64,000 nucleotides of DNA from an uncultured Prevotellaceae bacterium (lineage in GTDB: Bacteria > Bacteroidota > Bacteroidia > Bacteroidales > Muribaculaceae), in the NCBI GenBank assembly GCA_947165675.1, contig CAMVBJ010000006.1, positions 1-64,000 on the forward strand. Reading direction: 5' to 3'. Under the pieces are notes generated by a model that saw only the letters and a program-made list of their open reading frames with translations, was not told the origin of the DNA and did no database searches. Both the position numbers and the translations under genes were made by a program. Positions 32,440-39,964 of this stretch are shown here, piece by piece (position 1 is the first letter of the stretch; the number at the start of each line of letters is the position of its first letter).

Positions 32440-34599
32440 CTAACGCCTGATGAGCCTCACATGAATCGGTTCACAAGGCGTGAAAGACTTGGGCAGACGA
32501 ACCTGATCGATCTCGATGATGTTTTCACCCTTGAGCAGCTTGACGGTCAAGATATTGCTGTAAGCCAGTCCGTTATCCTCGATGCCCACCACACGGGTCA
32601 TCACTATGGTGCCCATGGGATGAGTGTTGGCGCTAACACGGCGCACGTCGAGGGTTCCCGTGGGATTGTAGCCAATATCCAGCAGATAATCTCCACCCTG
32701 AGCCACACTCATCGATATCGTCGTGTGACCATCAACACCCTCGTGGAAAAATGCGACTTGAGGTGTCAAACCCTTGTGCAGATAGGGCTTGGACATGAAT
32801 CCGCTCGTGTTTTTGCCTGCAATCTCGACCGAGAATTCGGCAGTCCCGTCAGGCAGGGGCAATGCAAATACAGAGTCGTTGATACTTGACAGCTCACCAT
32901 TGCAGGACAGCCGATAAGGCGTGCCAGGCACATAGCCCACAATGTGACCGCTGTCAGCCGTCCAAGTCACAGTCGGGGTGGGGGGGAGAATGATATCGCC
33001 ATGATGGATGGTCACGTTCTGTGACGGTCTTGTTCCCTGCTTGAGGGTGATAACAATGTGATGATGACCCTCGATGTCCTTGGGGATGAATGCGCTCTCC
33101 AGCACAGTGCCATTATCGGTGATGGATTCCACGTCATTGCCGGTCCCCTTGATGGTGACATCAATCAGTGCCCGCCGATAGTTCAAGCCGGTAAAAGATT
33201 TCTTGCCAGGCATGCAAGTGGGTACGTTGGGAGAGAACTCGATGCCTTCAGGGGTGAAGTTCATCCCGATGAACACTCTCAGGACCATGGCAGCGCTGGA
33301 TGCGCAGGTGCCCAGGTGGTCTGTTTCCACACCGTCCATGTGGATGTCTCGGGACTGATACAGTGCCTGTGCCCGATACAGGGCACCCAGACCACGACGC
33401 AGGGCATTCTCGTTACCGACCCATGCGGCAGCCAAGTTCCACAGCGCCTGGGTCGTCGCCCACGACGAGTTGGCAAAGAAAGGCTCAATCGGGTTTCCGG
33501 CAGGGTAGGATATATTAACGCCCTGATTGGAAACTGGAGTGTGAGCTATGAGGTTCTCAGCACGGTTGTCATCGGCAATACCCCACAACACACACATGGC
33601 CTGGGCGGTATTGTCGGTCAATGGAGACTGGCGAGGGTAGGCCATTCCATAGAGGAAAGAACTGTAAAACCCCTTGTCCTCGTTCCAGAGATGCTGATTG
33701 ATGGCATCCTTGATGCGCTGTGCATCTTTCTGGTATTCATTCTCAATGCCTAACTCATCACACATTTCGGCCAGGATGGAGTAGGCATTTCCTGTCAAGA
33801 TATTGTTGCCCAGCGACATGCAGGCAAACAAGTCGTTATATCCCATCCAAGTCATTCGGCGCACACCGATGGGCCTTGACGAGGTGTAGCCGGCACCGTG
33901 TATCAATCCTGTCTCATGGTCGAGCAGCACATTGCGGTTGATGTTGAGCGTCTTCTCGATCACACGCCGGCAATAAGAGAGCCACTTGCGGTCACCCGTT
34001 GTCTTGTAAACCTCCCAAGCAGCCGTGGCCCATCCGATGTGATCGCTCACCACGGGCCACTGCCCCTCTCGCTGCATGATGATACTGTCCTTATCGACAA
34101 TCGAGCGCAGGGTCTCCATGGACTGGTGGGGCTTGAGTGCAGCCAGTGACAGAAAGATGGAACAGTACAGGCGGCTGTAATTCTTCTGAGTCGGAGCAAA
34201 ATGTCCTGTATTGTCAACCGCTTGGGCAATGCGATCGATTGACATGACATATAGCGCATCAATCAAGGGCTGATCGCTGTTGTACTCGGGCATCATCACG
34301 GGATGTTTGGCCCTTGGACGCCAACGACGGCCCTCAACAAACCGCAATCGGCCTGAATCAACTTGGCTATATAGGCTATCGAGCCGAGTGGTTGTGATAT
34401 TAGATTGGATGAGGCCTGAAGGCAGCGCACAAGCATAGATGGTATCCTCGATGATGCTGTCACTCGTCATTGTGAAGATCTCATTCTGGACGATGACCTG
34501 ATTGCTCATCTCGATGTGCCCATCACAGGCACACAAAATCACGCTTACGGCAAGTGCCGCAAGCATCCAGACAATGCTCTGCGTCCTATATCTGTTCAT
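32440..34599 (-). CDS. Lipoprotein with an (alpha/alpha)6 glycoside hydrolase domain (MGH1-like)
   Basis: This is a 719-residue surface or periplasmic lipoprotein (lipobox ILCAC within the first 25 residues). Residues about 100-480 form a helical toroid typical of (alpha/alpha)6 glycosidases, with WPVVSDHIGWATAAWEVYKTTGDRKWLSYC, ETGLIHGAGYTSSRPIGVRRMTWMGYNDLFA, NQHLWNEDKGFYSSFLY and FFANSSWATTQALWNLAAAW. The C-terminal third is beta-rich. The closest resemblance is to MGH1-like/GH63-like enzymes, but I cannot name the catalytic pair or the sugar. The start ATG 34599 lies 6 bases after a TACCTTTG box, which suggests a leaderless mRNA. It is followed by a hairpin. Confidence 0.75.
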   Translation of the reverse strand: MNRYRTQSIVWMLAALAVSVILCACDGHIEMSNQVIVQNEIFTMTSDSIIEDTIYACALPSGLIQSNITTTRLDSLYSQVDSGRLRFVEGRRWRPRAKHPVMMPEYNSDQPLIDALYVMSIDRIAQAVDNTGHFAPTQKNYSRLYCSIFLSLAALKPHQSMETLRSIVDKDSIIMQREGQWPVVSDHIGWATAAWEVYKTTGDRKWLSYCRRVIEKTLNINRNVLLDHETGLIHGAGYTSSRPIGVRRMTWMGYNDLFACMSLGNNILTGNAYSILAEMCDELGIENEYQKDAQRIKDAINQHLWNEDKGFYSSFLYGMAYPRQSPLTDNTAQAMCVLWGIADDNRAENLIAHTPVSNQGVNISYPAGNPIEPFFANSSWATTQALWNLAAAWVGNENALRRGLGALYRAQALYQSRDIHMDGVETDHLGTCASSAAMVLRVFIGMNFTPEGIEFSPNVPTCMPGKKSFTGLNYRRALIDVTIKGTGNDVESITDNGTVLESAFIPKDIEGHHHIVITLKQGTRPSQNVTIHHGDIILPPTPTVTWTADSGHIVGYVPGTPYRLSCNGELSSINDSVFALPLPDGTAEFSVEIAGKNTSGFMSKPYLHKGLTPQVAFFHEGVDGHTTISMSVAQGGDYLLDIGYNPTGTLDVRRVSANTHPMGTIVMTRVVGIEDNGLAYSNILTVKLLKGENIIEIDQVRLPKSFTPCEPIHVRLIRR

Positions 34600-34605
34600 C
34601 TACCG

Positions 34606-34613
34606 CAAAGGTA
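34606..34613 (-). promoter_or_regulatory. -7 promoter element immediately before the glycosidase start codon
   Basis: TACCTTTG on the minus strand is separated from the ATG by only CGGTAG. Transcription would start at or within 1-2 bases of the ATG. Confidence 0.55.
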
Positions 34614-34633
34614 CAAGAATTTTTACATTTAAT

Positions 34634-34808
34634 AATGAACACACGCGTGGAAAAAATGGAAAAAATGGAAAAATGGAAAAAAAACAACTGTGGGTAACAT
34701 CCACGACAGGAATGAAACCCACAGTTAGTTGTCAGTTTTCAGTTGTCAGTTGTCAGTCGTCAGTTGTTAACTATTGACTATTGACTAGTGACTTTTTGAC
34801 TATTGACT
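34634..34808. repeat. Mixed array: CCATTTTTT type plus heptamers
   Basis: CACACGCGTGG and three GGAAAAAAT units (34640-34680) are the reverse complement of the copies at 23736 and 28650. TCAGTTT/TCAGTTG/TCAGTCG heptamers follow (34729-34768), then CTATTGA and CTAGTGA units up to the nfnB stop. A GTGGGT...ACCCAC inverted repeat (34690-34725) sits between the two families. Confidence 0.75.
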
Positions 34809-34815
34809 AAAATCA

Positions 34816-36273
34816 TCAACCCAACAGTTCCTTGGCCATATTGAGGGCGGCACGACGGCCATCACCCATGGCAAGAATAACGGTTGCACCACCACGCACG
34901 ATGTCACCACCGGCATAGATGTCACCAACCGACGATTGCATGGTTTCCTCGTTGACAACGATGGTGTTGCGCTTGCTGATGTCCAGTCCGGGAATCGAAC
35001 GGGGCACGAGCTGGTTGGGCGATACACCCACAGCCACAATGACCAGGTCAACAGGGATTTCCTCGATAGCACCCTCGACGGGCACGGGGCTGCGACGACC
35101 CGAGGCGTCGGGTTCGCCCAATTCCATCTTCTGCACTCGCATGGCCACCACGCGACCCTTGTCATCACCGATGTATTCGATGGGGTTATGGAGGGTCATG
35201 AACTCAACACCCTCTTCCTTGGCATGGCCGATTTCTTCACGACGTGCAGGCATCTCCTCCTCGCTGCGGCGATAGATGAGGATGACGCGCTCGGTACCCA
35301 TGCGCAATGCGGTACGGGTCGAGTCCATAGCAGTGTTACCGCCACCGATGACGGCGATGGTCTTGCCACGCAGCACGGGAGTGTCGCCACCGCGACCAGC
35401 CTCCATCAGGTTGATGCGGGTCAAGTATTCATTGCTCGACATGATGCCGTTGAGGTTTTCACCAGGGATGTTCATGAAGCGCGGGAAGCCGGCACCACTG
35501 CCGACAAACACGCCCTTGAAGCCCATCTCGTGCAGGTCCTCATAGCTGATTGTCTTACCCACTAGGCAGTCCTTGACGAACTCAACGCCCATCTTCCTCA
35601 AGCCCTCAATCTCATAGTCCACAATGTGGTTGGGCAGACGGAACTCAGGAATACCATACTTCAACACGCCACCAATCTCGTGTAGCGCCTCAAACACGGT
35701 CACGCTGAAGCCCTTCTTGGCCATATCACCGGCAAACGACAATCCCGAGGGACCACTGCCGATAACGGCAACCTTGATACCATTGGCAGGATCCATTGCG
35801 GGAACTTCCTGTGGCAGGTTATCACGCTGCCAGTCGGCGGCAAAGCGCTCCAGGTAGCCGATGGCAACTGCGGGGTGTTTCATCTTGGTGTGGATGCAAC
35901 GAGACTCGCATTGCTTCTCCTGCGGGCACACGCGGCCACACACGGCGGGCAGTGAGCTGGTCATCTTCAAGGTTGCGGCAGCCTGACCAAACTCGCCTCG
36001 CTCGATATTCTTGATAAAGGTGGGGATGTTGATGTTAACGGGGCAACCAGTCACACACTGAGGGTTTGCACAATCCAGACAACGGCTGGCCTCGACAACG
36101 GCCTGCTCGGCGCTGATGCCCTGGTTCACCTCCTCATTGCAGGTGATGCGGTACTTGGGGTCAAGCTGTGGCATCTCCACGCGGGGAATTGCAGTACGCT
36201 CCTTGGGAGACTTAGAGTTGCGCAAGTCGATGCGCCATTGTTCGTTACGCGGATCCATATTGTTCTGTTCCAT
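34816..36273 (-). CDS. NADPH-dependent flavoprotein of the GltD/NfnB (SudA) family
   Basis: The 485-residue protein has an N-terminal domain with Cys clusters for two [4Fe-4S] centres (CLDCANPQCVTGCPVNI about residue 60, then CGRVCPQEKQCESRC about 105). FAD- and NADPH-binding Rossmann folds follow (VIGSGPSGLSFAGDMAKKG and VIGGGNTAMDSTRTALRMG), with a C-terminal GDIVRGGATVILAMGDGRRAA. The same fold serves as the small subunit of glutamate synthase and as NfnB. No glutamate synthase large subunit is nearby, while the NfnA-like partner is 22 bases upstream. An NADP(H)-linked Nfn/Sud role is therefore favoured. Confidence 0.88.
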   Translation of the reverse strand: MEQNNMDPRNEQWRIDLRNSKSPKERTAIPRVEMPQLDPKYRITCNEEVNQGISAEQAVVEASRCLDCANPQCVTGCPVNINIPTFIKNIERGEFGQAAATLKMTSSLPAVCGRVCPQEKQCESRCIHTKMKHPAVAIGYLERFAADWQRDNLPQEVPAMDPANGIKVAVIGSGPSGLSFAGDMAKKGFSVTVFEALHEIGGVLKYGIPEFRLPNHIVDYEIEGLRKMGVEFVKDCLVGKTISYEDLHEMGFKGVFVGSGAGFPRFMNIPGENLNGIMSSNEYLTRINLMEAGRGGDTPVLRGKTIAVIGGGNTAMDSTRTALRMGTERVILIYRRSEEEMPARREEIGHAKEEGVEFMTLHNPIEYIGDDKGRVVAMRVQKMELGEPDASGRRSPVPVEGAIEEIPVDLVIVAVGVSPNQLVPRSIPGLDISKRNTIVVNEETMQSSVGDIYAGGDIVRGGATVILAMGDGRRAALNMAKELLG

Positions 36274-36295
36274 TTCTTTCTGTTAACTATATAAA

Positions 36296-37078
36296 TTATT
36301 GTGCACCCTTTAAGCGCATCATCAACTCGTCAAAATCAATCTCATGGGCGTTAAACTCGGGTCCCTCGACACAGACGAAGCGTGTCTTGCCACCCACAGT
36401 CACACGGCAAGCGCCGCACATGCCCGTACCGTCAACCATGATAGCGTTGAGAGAGGCCTCGGTAGGCACTTCATACTTCTTGGTCAACAGTGCACAGAAC
36501 TTCATCATGATGGCGGGACCGATGGTCACACAATAGTCCACATGCTCACGCTTGAGCACTTCCTCCATACCCACGGTCACAACACCCTTGTTGCCATAGC
36601 TGCCGTCATCGGTCATGATGATGGTCTCGTCGCTCGATGCGCGAACCTCGTCCTCAAGGATAATCAAATCCTTGGTGCGGCCTGCCAGCACACTGATCAC
36701 GCGGTTACCGGCTTCCTTCATCGCGCGGATGATGGGGAGTAGGGGAGCGGTACCCACGCCGCCACCTGCACACAGCACGGTGCCATACTTCTCGATGTGA
36801 GTGGCCTGGCCCAGGGGACCCACCACGTCATGCAGACATTCACCCGGCTCCAGGGCACAGATCTTGCGGGTGCTGTCACCCACACTCTGAATCACCAGCG
36901 TGATGGTTCCAGCCTTGGGGTCGCTATCGGCGATAGTCAAGGGGATACGTTCGCCTTTTTCGCCAGCGCGAACGATTACAAAGTGACCGGCGCGGCGCGA
37001 CTTGGCGATGAGAGGTGCCTCAACGACAAGTTTAGTCACGTTAGCAGAAAACTGCTCTTTACTAACGACTTTGTTCAT
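36296..37078 (-). CDS. Ferredoxin-NADP reductase-like subunit (NfnA/SudB family)
   Basis: The 260-residue protein has an N-terminal FAD-binding barrel (SRRAGHFVIVRAGEKGERIPLTI), an NAD(H)-binding domain (GTVLCAGGGVGTAPLLPIIRAMKEAGN) and a C-terminal [2Fe-2S] site with Cys in DGTGMCGACRV and FVCVEGPEF. This matches PyrK/NfnA-type proteins. With the GltD-like partner it should form an NADH-dependent ferredoxin:NADP+ oxidoreductase, the flavin-bifurcating Nfn enzyme, or a sulfide dehydrogenase. The sequence alone does not separate these. It lies between fprA and the nfnB-like gene on one strand. Confidence 0.88.
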   Translation of the reverse strand: MNKVVSKEQFSANVTKLVVEAPLIAKSRRAGHFVIVRAGEKGERIPLTIADSDPKAGTITLVIQSVGDSTRKICALEPGECLHDVVGPLGQATHIEKYGTVLCAGGGVGTAPLLPIIRAMKEAGNRVISVLAGRTKDLIILEDEVRASSDETIIMTDDGSYGNKGVVTVGMEEVLKREHVDYCVTIGPAIMMKFCALLTKKYEVPTEASLNAIMVDGTGMCGACRVTVGGKTRFVCVEGPEFNAHEIDFDELMMRLKGAQ

Positions 37079-37141
37079 TGGTTTCTTGTTATTAGTTGAT
37101 TAGTTGATTGTATTTATTGTACTGATTGTTTTCTATTTGTA

Positions 37142-38329
37142 TTACAATGCGGCAGCAAAGTCCTTGCCGAACTGGCGGCACTGCTCCAGGGCGTCCTGCT
37201 CGGGAACCCACATCGTGCGGATGCCATCGTTCACCGGCTCGATGCCAGCGGCCTTCAAGTGTTCGGTAATGAGCTTGATGCCCTCACCGCTCCAGCCGTA
37301 GCTGCCAAAGGCGGCACCTTTTTTCTTCTTCAGCTTCATGCCCTTGATCATCTCCAGGATACCGGCGATAGCATAGCTGTAGCCGTTGTTGATGGTGGGG
37401 GAACCCACGAGCACGGCACGCGAGTGGAACACCTCGGTGAGAATGTCATTCTTGTCGTTCTGGGCGGCATTGTAGATCTTGACGGTCGTCGAGGGCGACT
37501 GCTGGCGGATGCCGTCAGCAATAGCCTGGGCCATCAAGCGGGTGCTCTGCCACATCGTGTCATAGACGATGGTCACCTGGTCCTGCTGGTAGGCATCGCT
37601 CCACTGCTGGTACTTCTCGATAATCAAGCCGGGATTGTTGCGCCAGATGATGCCGTGGCTGGGGCAAATCATCTTCACGGGCAGGTTCATGCCCAGGATT
37701 TCCTTTACCTTGCGGGCCACCAGCGGGCTGAACGGAGCCAGAATGTTGGCATAATATTTCTCGGCCTCTTGCAGCACCTCGTCCATGCACACCTGGTCGT
37801 CATAGAGCGACTCGGTAGCATAGTGCTGGCCGAAGCCGTCGTTGCTGAACAGGATTTCCTCACCACTCAGGTAGCAGAACATCGTGTCGGGCCAGTGAAG
37901 CATCGTGGCTTCGATAAAGGTGAGCGTAGTGTCGCCCAGCTCCAGCTTGTCACCGGTCTTGACGTTCACGAAGTTCCAGTCCTGGTGATAATGGCCGCGG
38001 ATGATGGCCTCGCCCTTGGCTGTGCAATAGATGTGAGTGTCAGGAATCTCGCGCATCAGGTCCACGAGAGCGCCGCTGTGGTCAATCTCGTTGTGGCACA
38101 TCACGATATAGTCAATCTTATCGAGGTCGATTTCCTTCTTGAGGTTAGCGACAAACTCGCGGCTATAGGGCAGCCAAGCGGTGTCAATCAGGACGTTCTT
38201 CTTGTCGCGGATCAAGTAAGAGTTATAGCTTGAGCCACGGTGGGTGGACAATTCATCGCCATGGAAGCGCTTCAGTTCCCAGTCCACCTTTCCGACCCAA
38301 GTCACTCGGTCAGTCAATTTCTTACCCAT
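37142..38329 (-). CDS. fprA: A-type flavodiiron protein (FprA)
   Basis: The enzyme reduces O2 to water or NO to N2O using electrons passed through FMN. The 395 residues comprise a metallo-beta-lactamase-like diiron domain with the HxExDH motif (CHNEIDHSGAL, about residue 78), further His/Asp ligands (ATMLHWPDTMFCYL, CPSHGIIWR), and a C-terminal flavodoxin domain (VTIVYDTMWQSTRLMAQAIADGI, GSPTINNGYSYAIAGILE, FGSYGWSGEGIKLI). There is no C-terminal rubredoxin module, which makes it class A. It is the first gene of the operon with the Nfn-like pair, 63 bases ahead, suggesting that NAD(P)H or ferredoxin feeds it. Confidence 0.94.
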   Translation of the reverse strand: MGKKLTDRVTWVGKVDWELKRFHGDELSTHRGSSYNSYLIRDKKNVLIDTAWLPYSREFVANLKKEIDLDKIDYIVMCHNEIDHSGALVDLMREIPDTHIYCTAKGEAIIRGHYHQDWNFVNVKTGDKLELGDTTLTFIEATMLHWPDTMFCYLSGEEILFSNDGFGQHYATESLYDDQVCMDEVLQEAEKYYANILAPFSPLVARKVKEILGMNLPVKMICPSHGIIWRNNPGLIIEKYQQWSDAYQQDQVTIVYDTMWQSTRLMAQAIADGIRQQSPSTTVKIYNAAQNDKNDILTEVFHSRAVLVGSPTINNGYSYAIAGILEMIKGMKLKKKKGAAFGSYGWSGEGIKLITEHLKAAGIEPVNDGIRTMWVPEQDALEQCRQFGKDFAAAL

Positions 38330-38382
38330 GTGTTGTAATGTTTTATATAGTCGGTTAATAAGTCATATTCCAAAACATCCTG

Positions 38383-38390
38383 CAAAAGTA
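38383..38390 (-). promoter_or_regulatory. -7 promoter element of the fprA-nfn operon
   Basis: TACTTTTG on the minus strand matches TAnnTTTG. The predicted leader is about 47 bases. Confidence 0.55.
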
Positions 38391-38431
38391 CTCATTATTT
38401 TATTTTAAAAGCCGATTTTCGCCCTTTATTT

Positions 38432-38461
38432 TTTGTGATCAGGAAATTTGTTGTACTTTTA
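38432..38461 (+). promoter_or_regulatory. Promoter of the small-ORF/RNA locus (-33 and -7)
   Basis: TTTG (38432-38435), then 18 bases, then TACTTTTA (38454-38461). This is one mismatch from the TAnnTTTG -7 box with a near-normal spacer, the best two-part promoter seen in the window. A start near 38467 is predicted, divergent from fprA. Confidence 0.6.
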
Positions 38462-38466
38462 CTATC

Positions 38467-38890
38467 AGTAAAAACCAGATGATATGACTACTACAGATTT
38501 TAAGATGAAAAATAAAGGCAATGATATTGCTGTTGGCCCAAACCCTGCGGGGCCAATGCCAATTTCACGAATTAGTGATATTATTCTTTATACCTGAGCG
38601 ACAGGCGGCAAGGGCAATTTTGCGAGTAAGCGAGCGCAACGGGAAACTCATTTCCCATTGCCGAGCGGGAGCAAATTCGCTATTGCAATGATGACATTTT
38701 GAATAACTTTGGCTGCGCCTCAGCCATTAGTGCCAGCTCTATGGCATTCGACTTGCACAAACTTTGTTTCATCAATGCGGCTTCACGGTATCATGACACT
38801 CTCGTCAAGCAGAGGGCCGTGCATAAAGACATAAAAAGTGGACGGCCACGCCCACTACCTTGAAAGCAAACCACCGCCCAACGGCGGTTG
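38467..38890 (+). ncRNA. Candidate structured transcript with no long ORF
   Basis: This is most of a 618-base spacer. Stems seen are GCAA-C-GGGAAA with TTTCCC-A-TTGC (38636-38661, tetraloop CTCA), TGGCTG with CAGCCA (38710-38726), and CCGCC with GGCGG (38874-38887). It starts with a promoter and a 37-codon ORF. A second open stretch, from about 38630 to the TGA near 38862, lacks an early ATG (it includes FDLHKLCFINAASRYHDTL). It could be a regulatory RNA, a decayed gene, or both. I do not recognise an RNA family. Confidence 0.35.
38484..38597 (+). CDS. Small 37-residue ORF of unknown function
   Basis: The ORF begins with ATG 38484, about 17 bases after the predicted transcription start. It encodes MTTTDFKMKNKGNDIAVGPN followed by PAGPMPISRISDIILYT, and stops with TGA at 38595-38597. 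The same frame stays open for 36 more codons after the TGA. The composition is mixed polar/hydrophobic with a Gly/Pro-rich centre, and there is no signal peptide or membrane helix. It does not resemble its neighbours. It could be a real micro-protein, a regulatory leader peptide, or the start of a broken gene. Confidence 0.4.
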   Translation: MTTTDFKMKNKGNDIAVGPNPAGPMPISRISDIILYT

Positions 38891-38897
38891 GTATGCG

Positions 38898-38924
38898 AAA
38901 AAGCCCCGGCAGATGCCGAGGCTT
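38898..38924 (-). terminator. Intrinsic terminator of the TonB/DUF4249 operon
   Basis: AAGCC-C-CGGCA (38901-38911) pairs with TGCCG-A-GGCTT (38914-38924), with one mismatch and a 2-base loop. On the minus strand it ends in GCTTTTTC. It begins 24 bases past the DUF4249 stop. Confidence 0.85.
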
Positions 38925-38947
38925 CACATAATAAGTTCGATTTTTAA

Positions 38948-39961
38948 TCAGTAGTATATGATATGACGGTCATAACTCAAAGTGCCGAAGATGCCCCATC
39001 CATTGACGATGTTGCTGTATAAGCCAATAGGATTCATATATACATCATCGGTGGAGATGCGAAACACCTGATAGGATTTCAAGAAATAGTACAGGTCTTG
39101 GCTGATTGTTTCAAGTTCAACAATCACGCGAGGATTGTCGCAGTATCTTTTCCGAGATTCAACTGTAAAGGTGTAACTCTGGCCATTAAACAAGTGATCA
39201 TCGAACACGTTGCTGAATCCCGCTTTCCAATCGCCAAAGGGTTTAGTCAATTGGTTGTCGGCAAAAATGATATCATCTGAGTCAAAGACATCACAAAGCG
39301 AATAAAACCGACGAGTGATTGAGCCAACAATTACTTCTTCTCCCTCAGCGACACCGCGCACTTTCAGTCGGTAGAAGTTGTGTTCCCCAACAGGGTCGTT
39401 TAGACGCATTGTTATCAACATCACAGAATCGACCCCATATTTGAATAACGGATTTACCATTATCGTGGAACCATCATAGCCATTCTCTTTATAAACCACT
39501 TCAGTTTTGACTATCTCTACTTTCTGAGCTTTCTCAACTTTGGCTGTAGCACTGATGGCCTTATATCCCGCAGCATTGACTGTTATGGCAATATTGTCGC
39601 CCTCCTTTGGTATGTAATCGCAAACGTAAACATAGGGTTTTGTTTCATCGTAATGCAAGGAATATTTGTCGGCACCATTTACGATTACTTCGGCAGTAGC
39701 ATCTTTTATCACGATCTCAGAACGATAGAGGGAATCAATTTCGCTGTAGTACTCCGAGTAGTGAGAGTAAATGACAACCGGGTTGTCGTTCACGCTGAAC
39801 GAACGCGAAACTCTCAAAGTAAAGGGCTCTCCGGGCATAACGAGGGAATAAATCGCTATGCCGCTTTCATATTGACTGTTGAAGTCAATGTCTTTCTCGC
39901 AACTCGTCAAAAAGACGACCAAAGTGGCAAGAATAATTATTGTTGATTTCAATTCATTCAT
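38948..39961 (-). CDS. DUF4249 lipoprotein
   Basis: The 337-residue protein has a lipobox (VVFLTSCEKD) followed by the typical start of DUF4249 proteins (GIAIYSLVMPGEPFTLRVSRSF). Ig-like beta-rich sequence follows, with TAEVIVNGADKYSLHYDET, EGDNIAITVNAAGYKAISATAKVEK and VMLITMRLNDPVGEHNFYRLKV. DUF4249 proteins nearly always accompany a TonB-dependent receptor and are thought to act as its surface lipoprotein partner, comparable to SusD in position but not in fold. Its start is 3 bases after the receptor stop, so translation is coupled. Confidence 0.9.
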   Translation of the reverse strand: MNELKSTIIILATLVVFLTSCEKDIDFNSQYESGIAIYSLVMPGEPFTLRVSRSFSVNDNPVVIYSHYSEYYSEIDSLYRSEIVIKDATAEVIVNGADKYSLHYDETKPYVYVCDYIPKEGDNIAITVNAAGYKAISATAKVEKAQKVEIVKTEVVYKENGYDGSTIMVNPLFKYGVDSVMLITMRLNDPVGEHNFYRLKVRGVAEGEEVIVGSITRRFYSLCDVFDSDDIIFADNQLTKPFGDWKAGFSNVFDDHLFNGQSYTFTVESRKRYCDNPRVIVELETISQDLYYFLKSYQVFRISTDDVYMNPIGLYSNIVNGWGIFGTLSYDRHIIYY

Positions 39962-39964
39962 GGA

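Noticed and set aside
34816-36273. Glutamate synthase small subunit (gltD)
   Set aside because: The fold is the same, but no large subunit is adjacent, whereas an NfnA-like partner is. An Nfn/Sud-type function is more likely.
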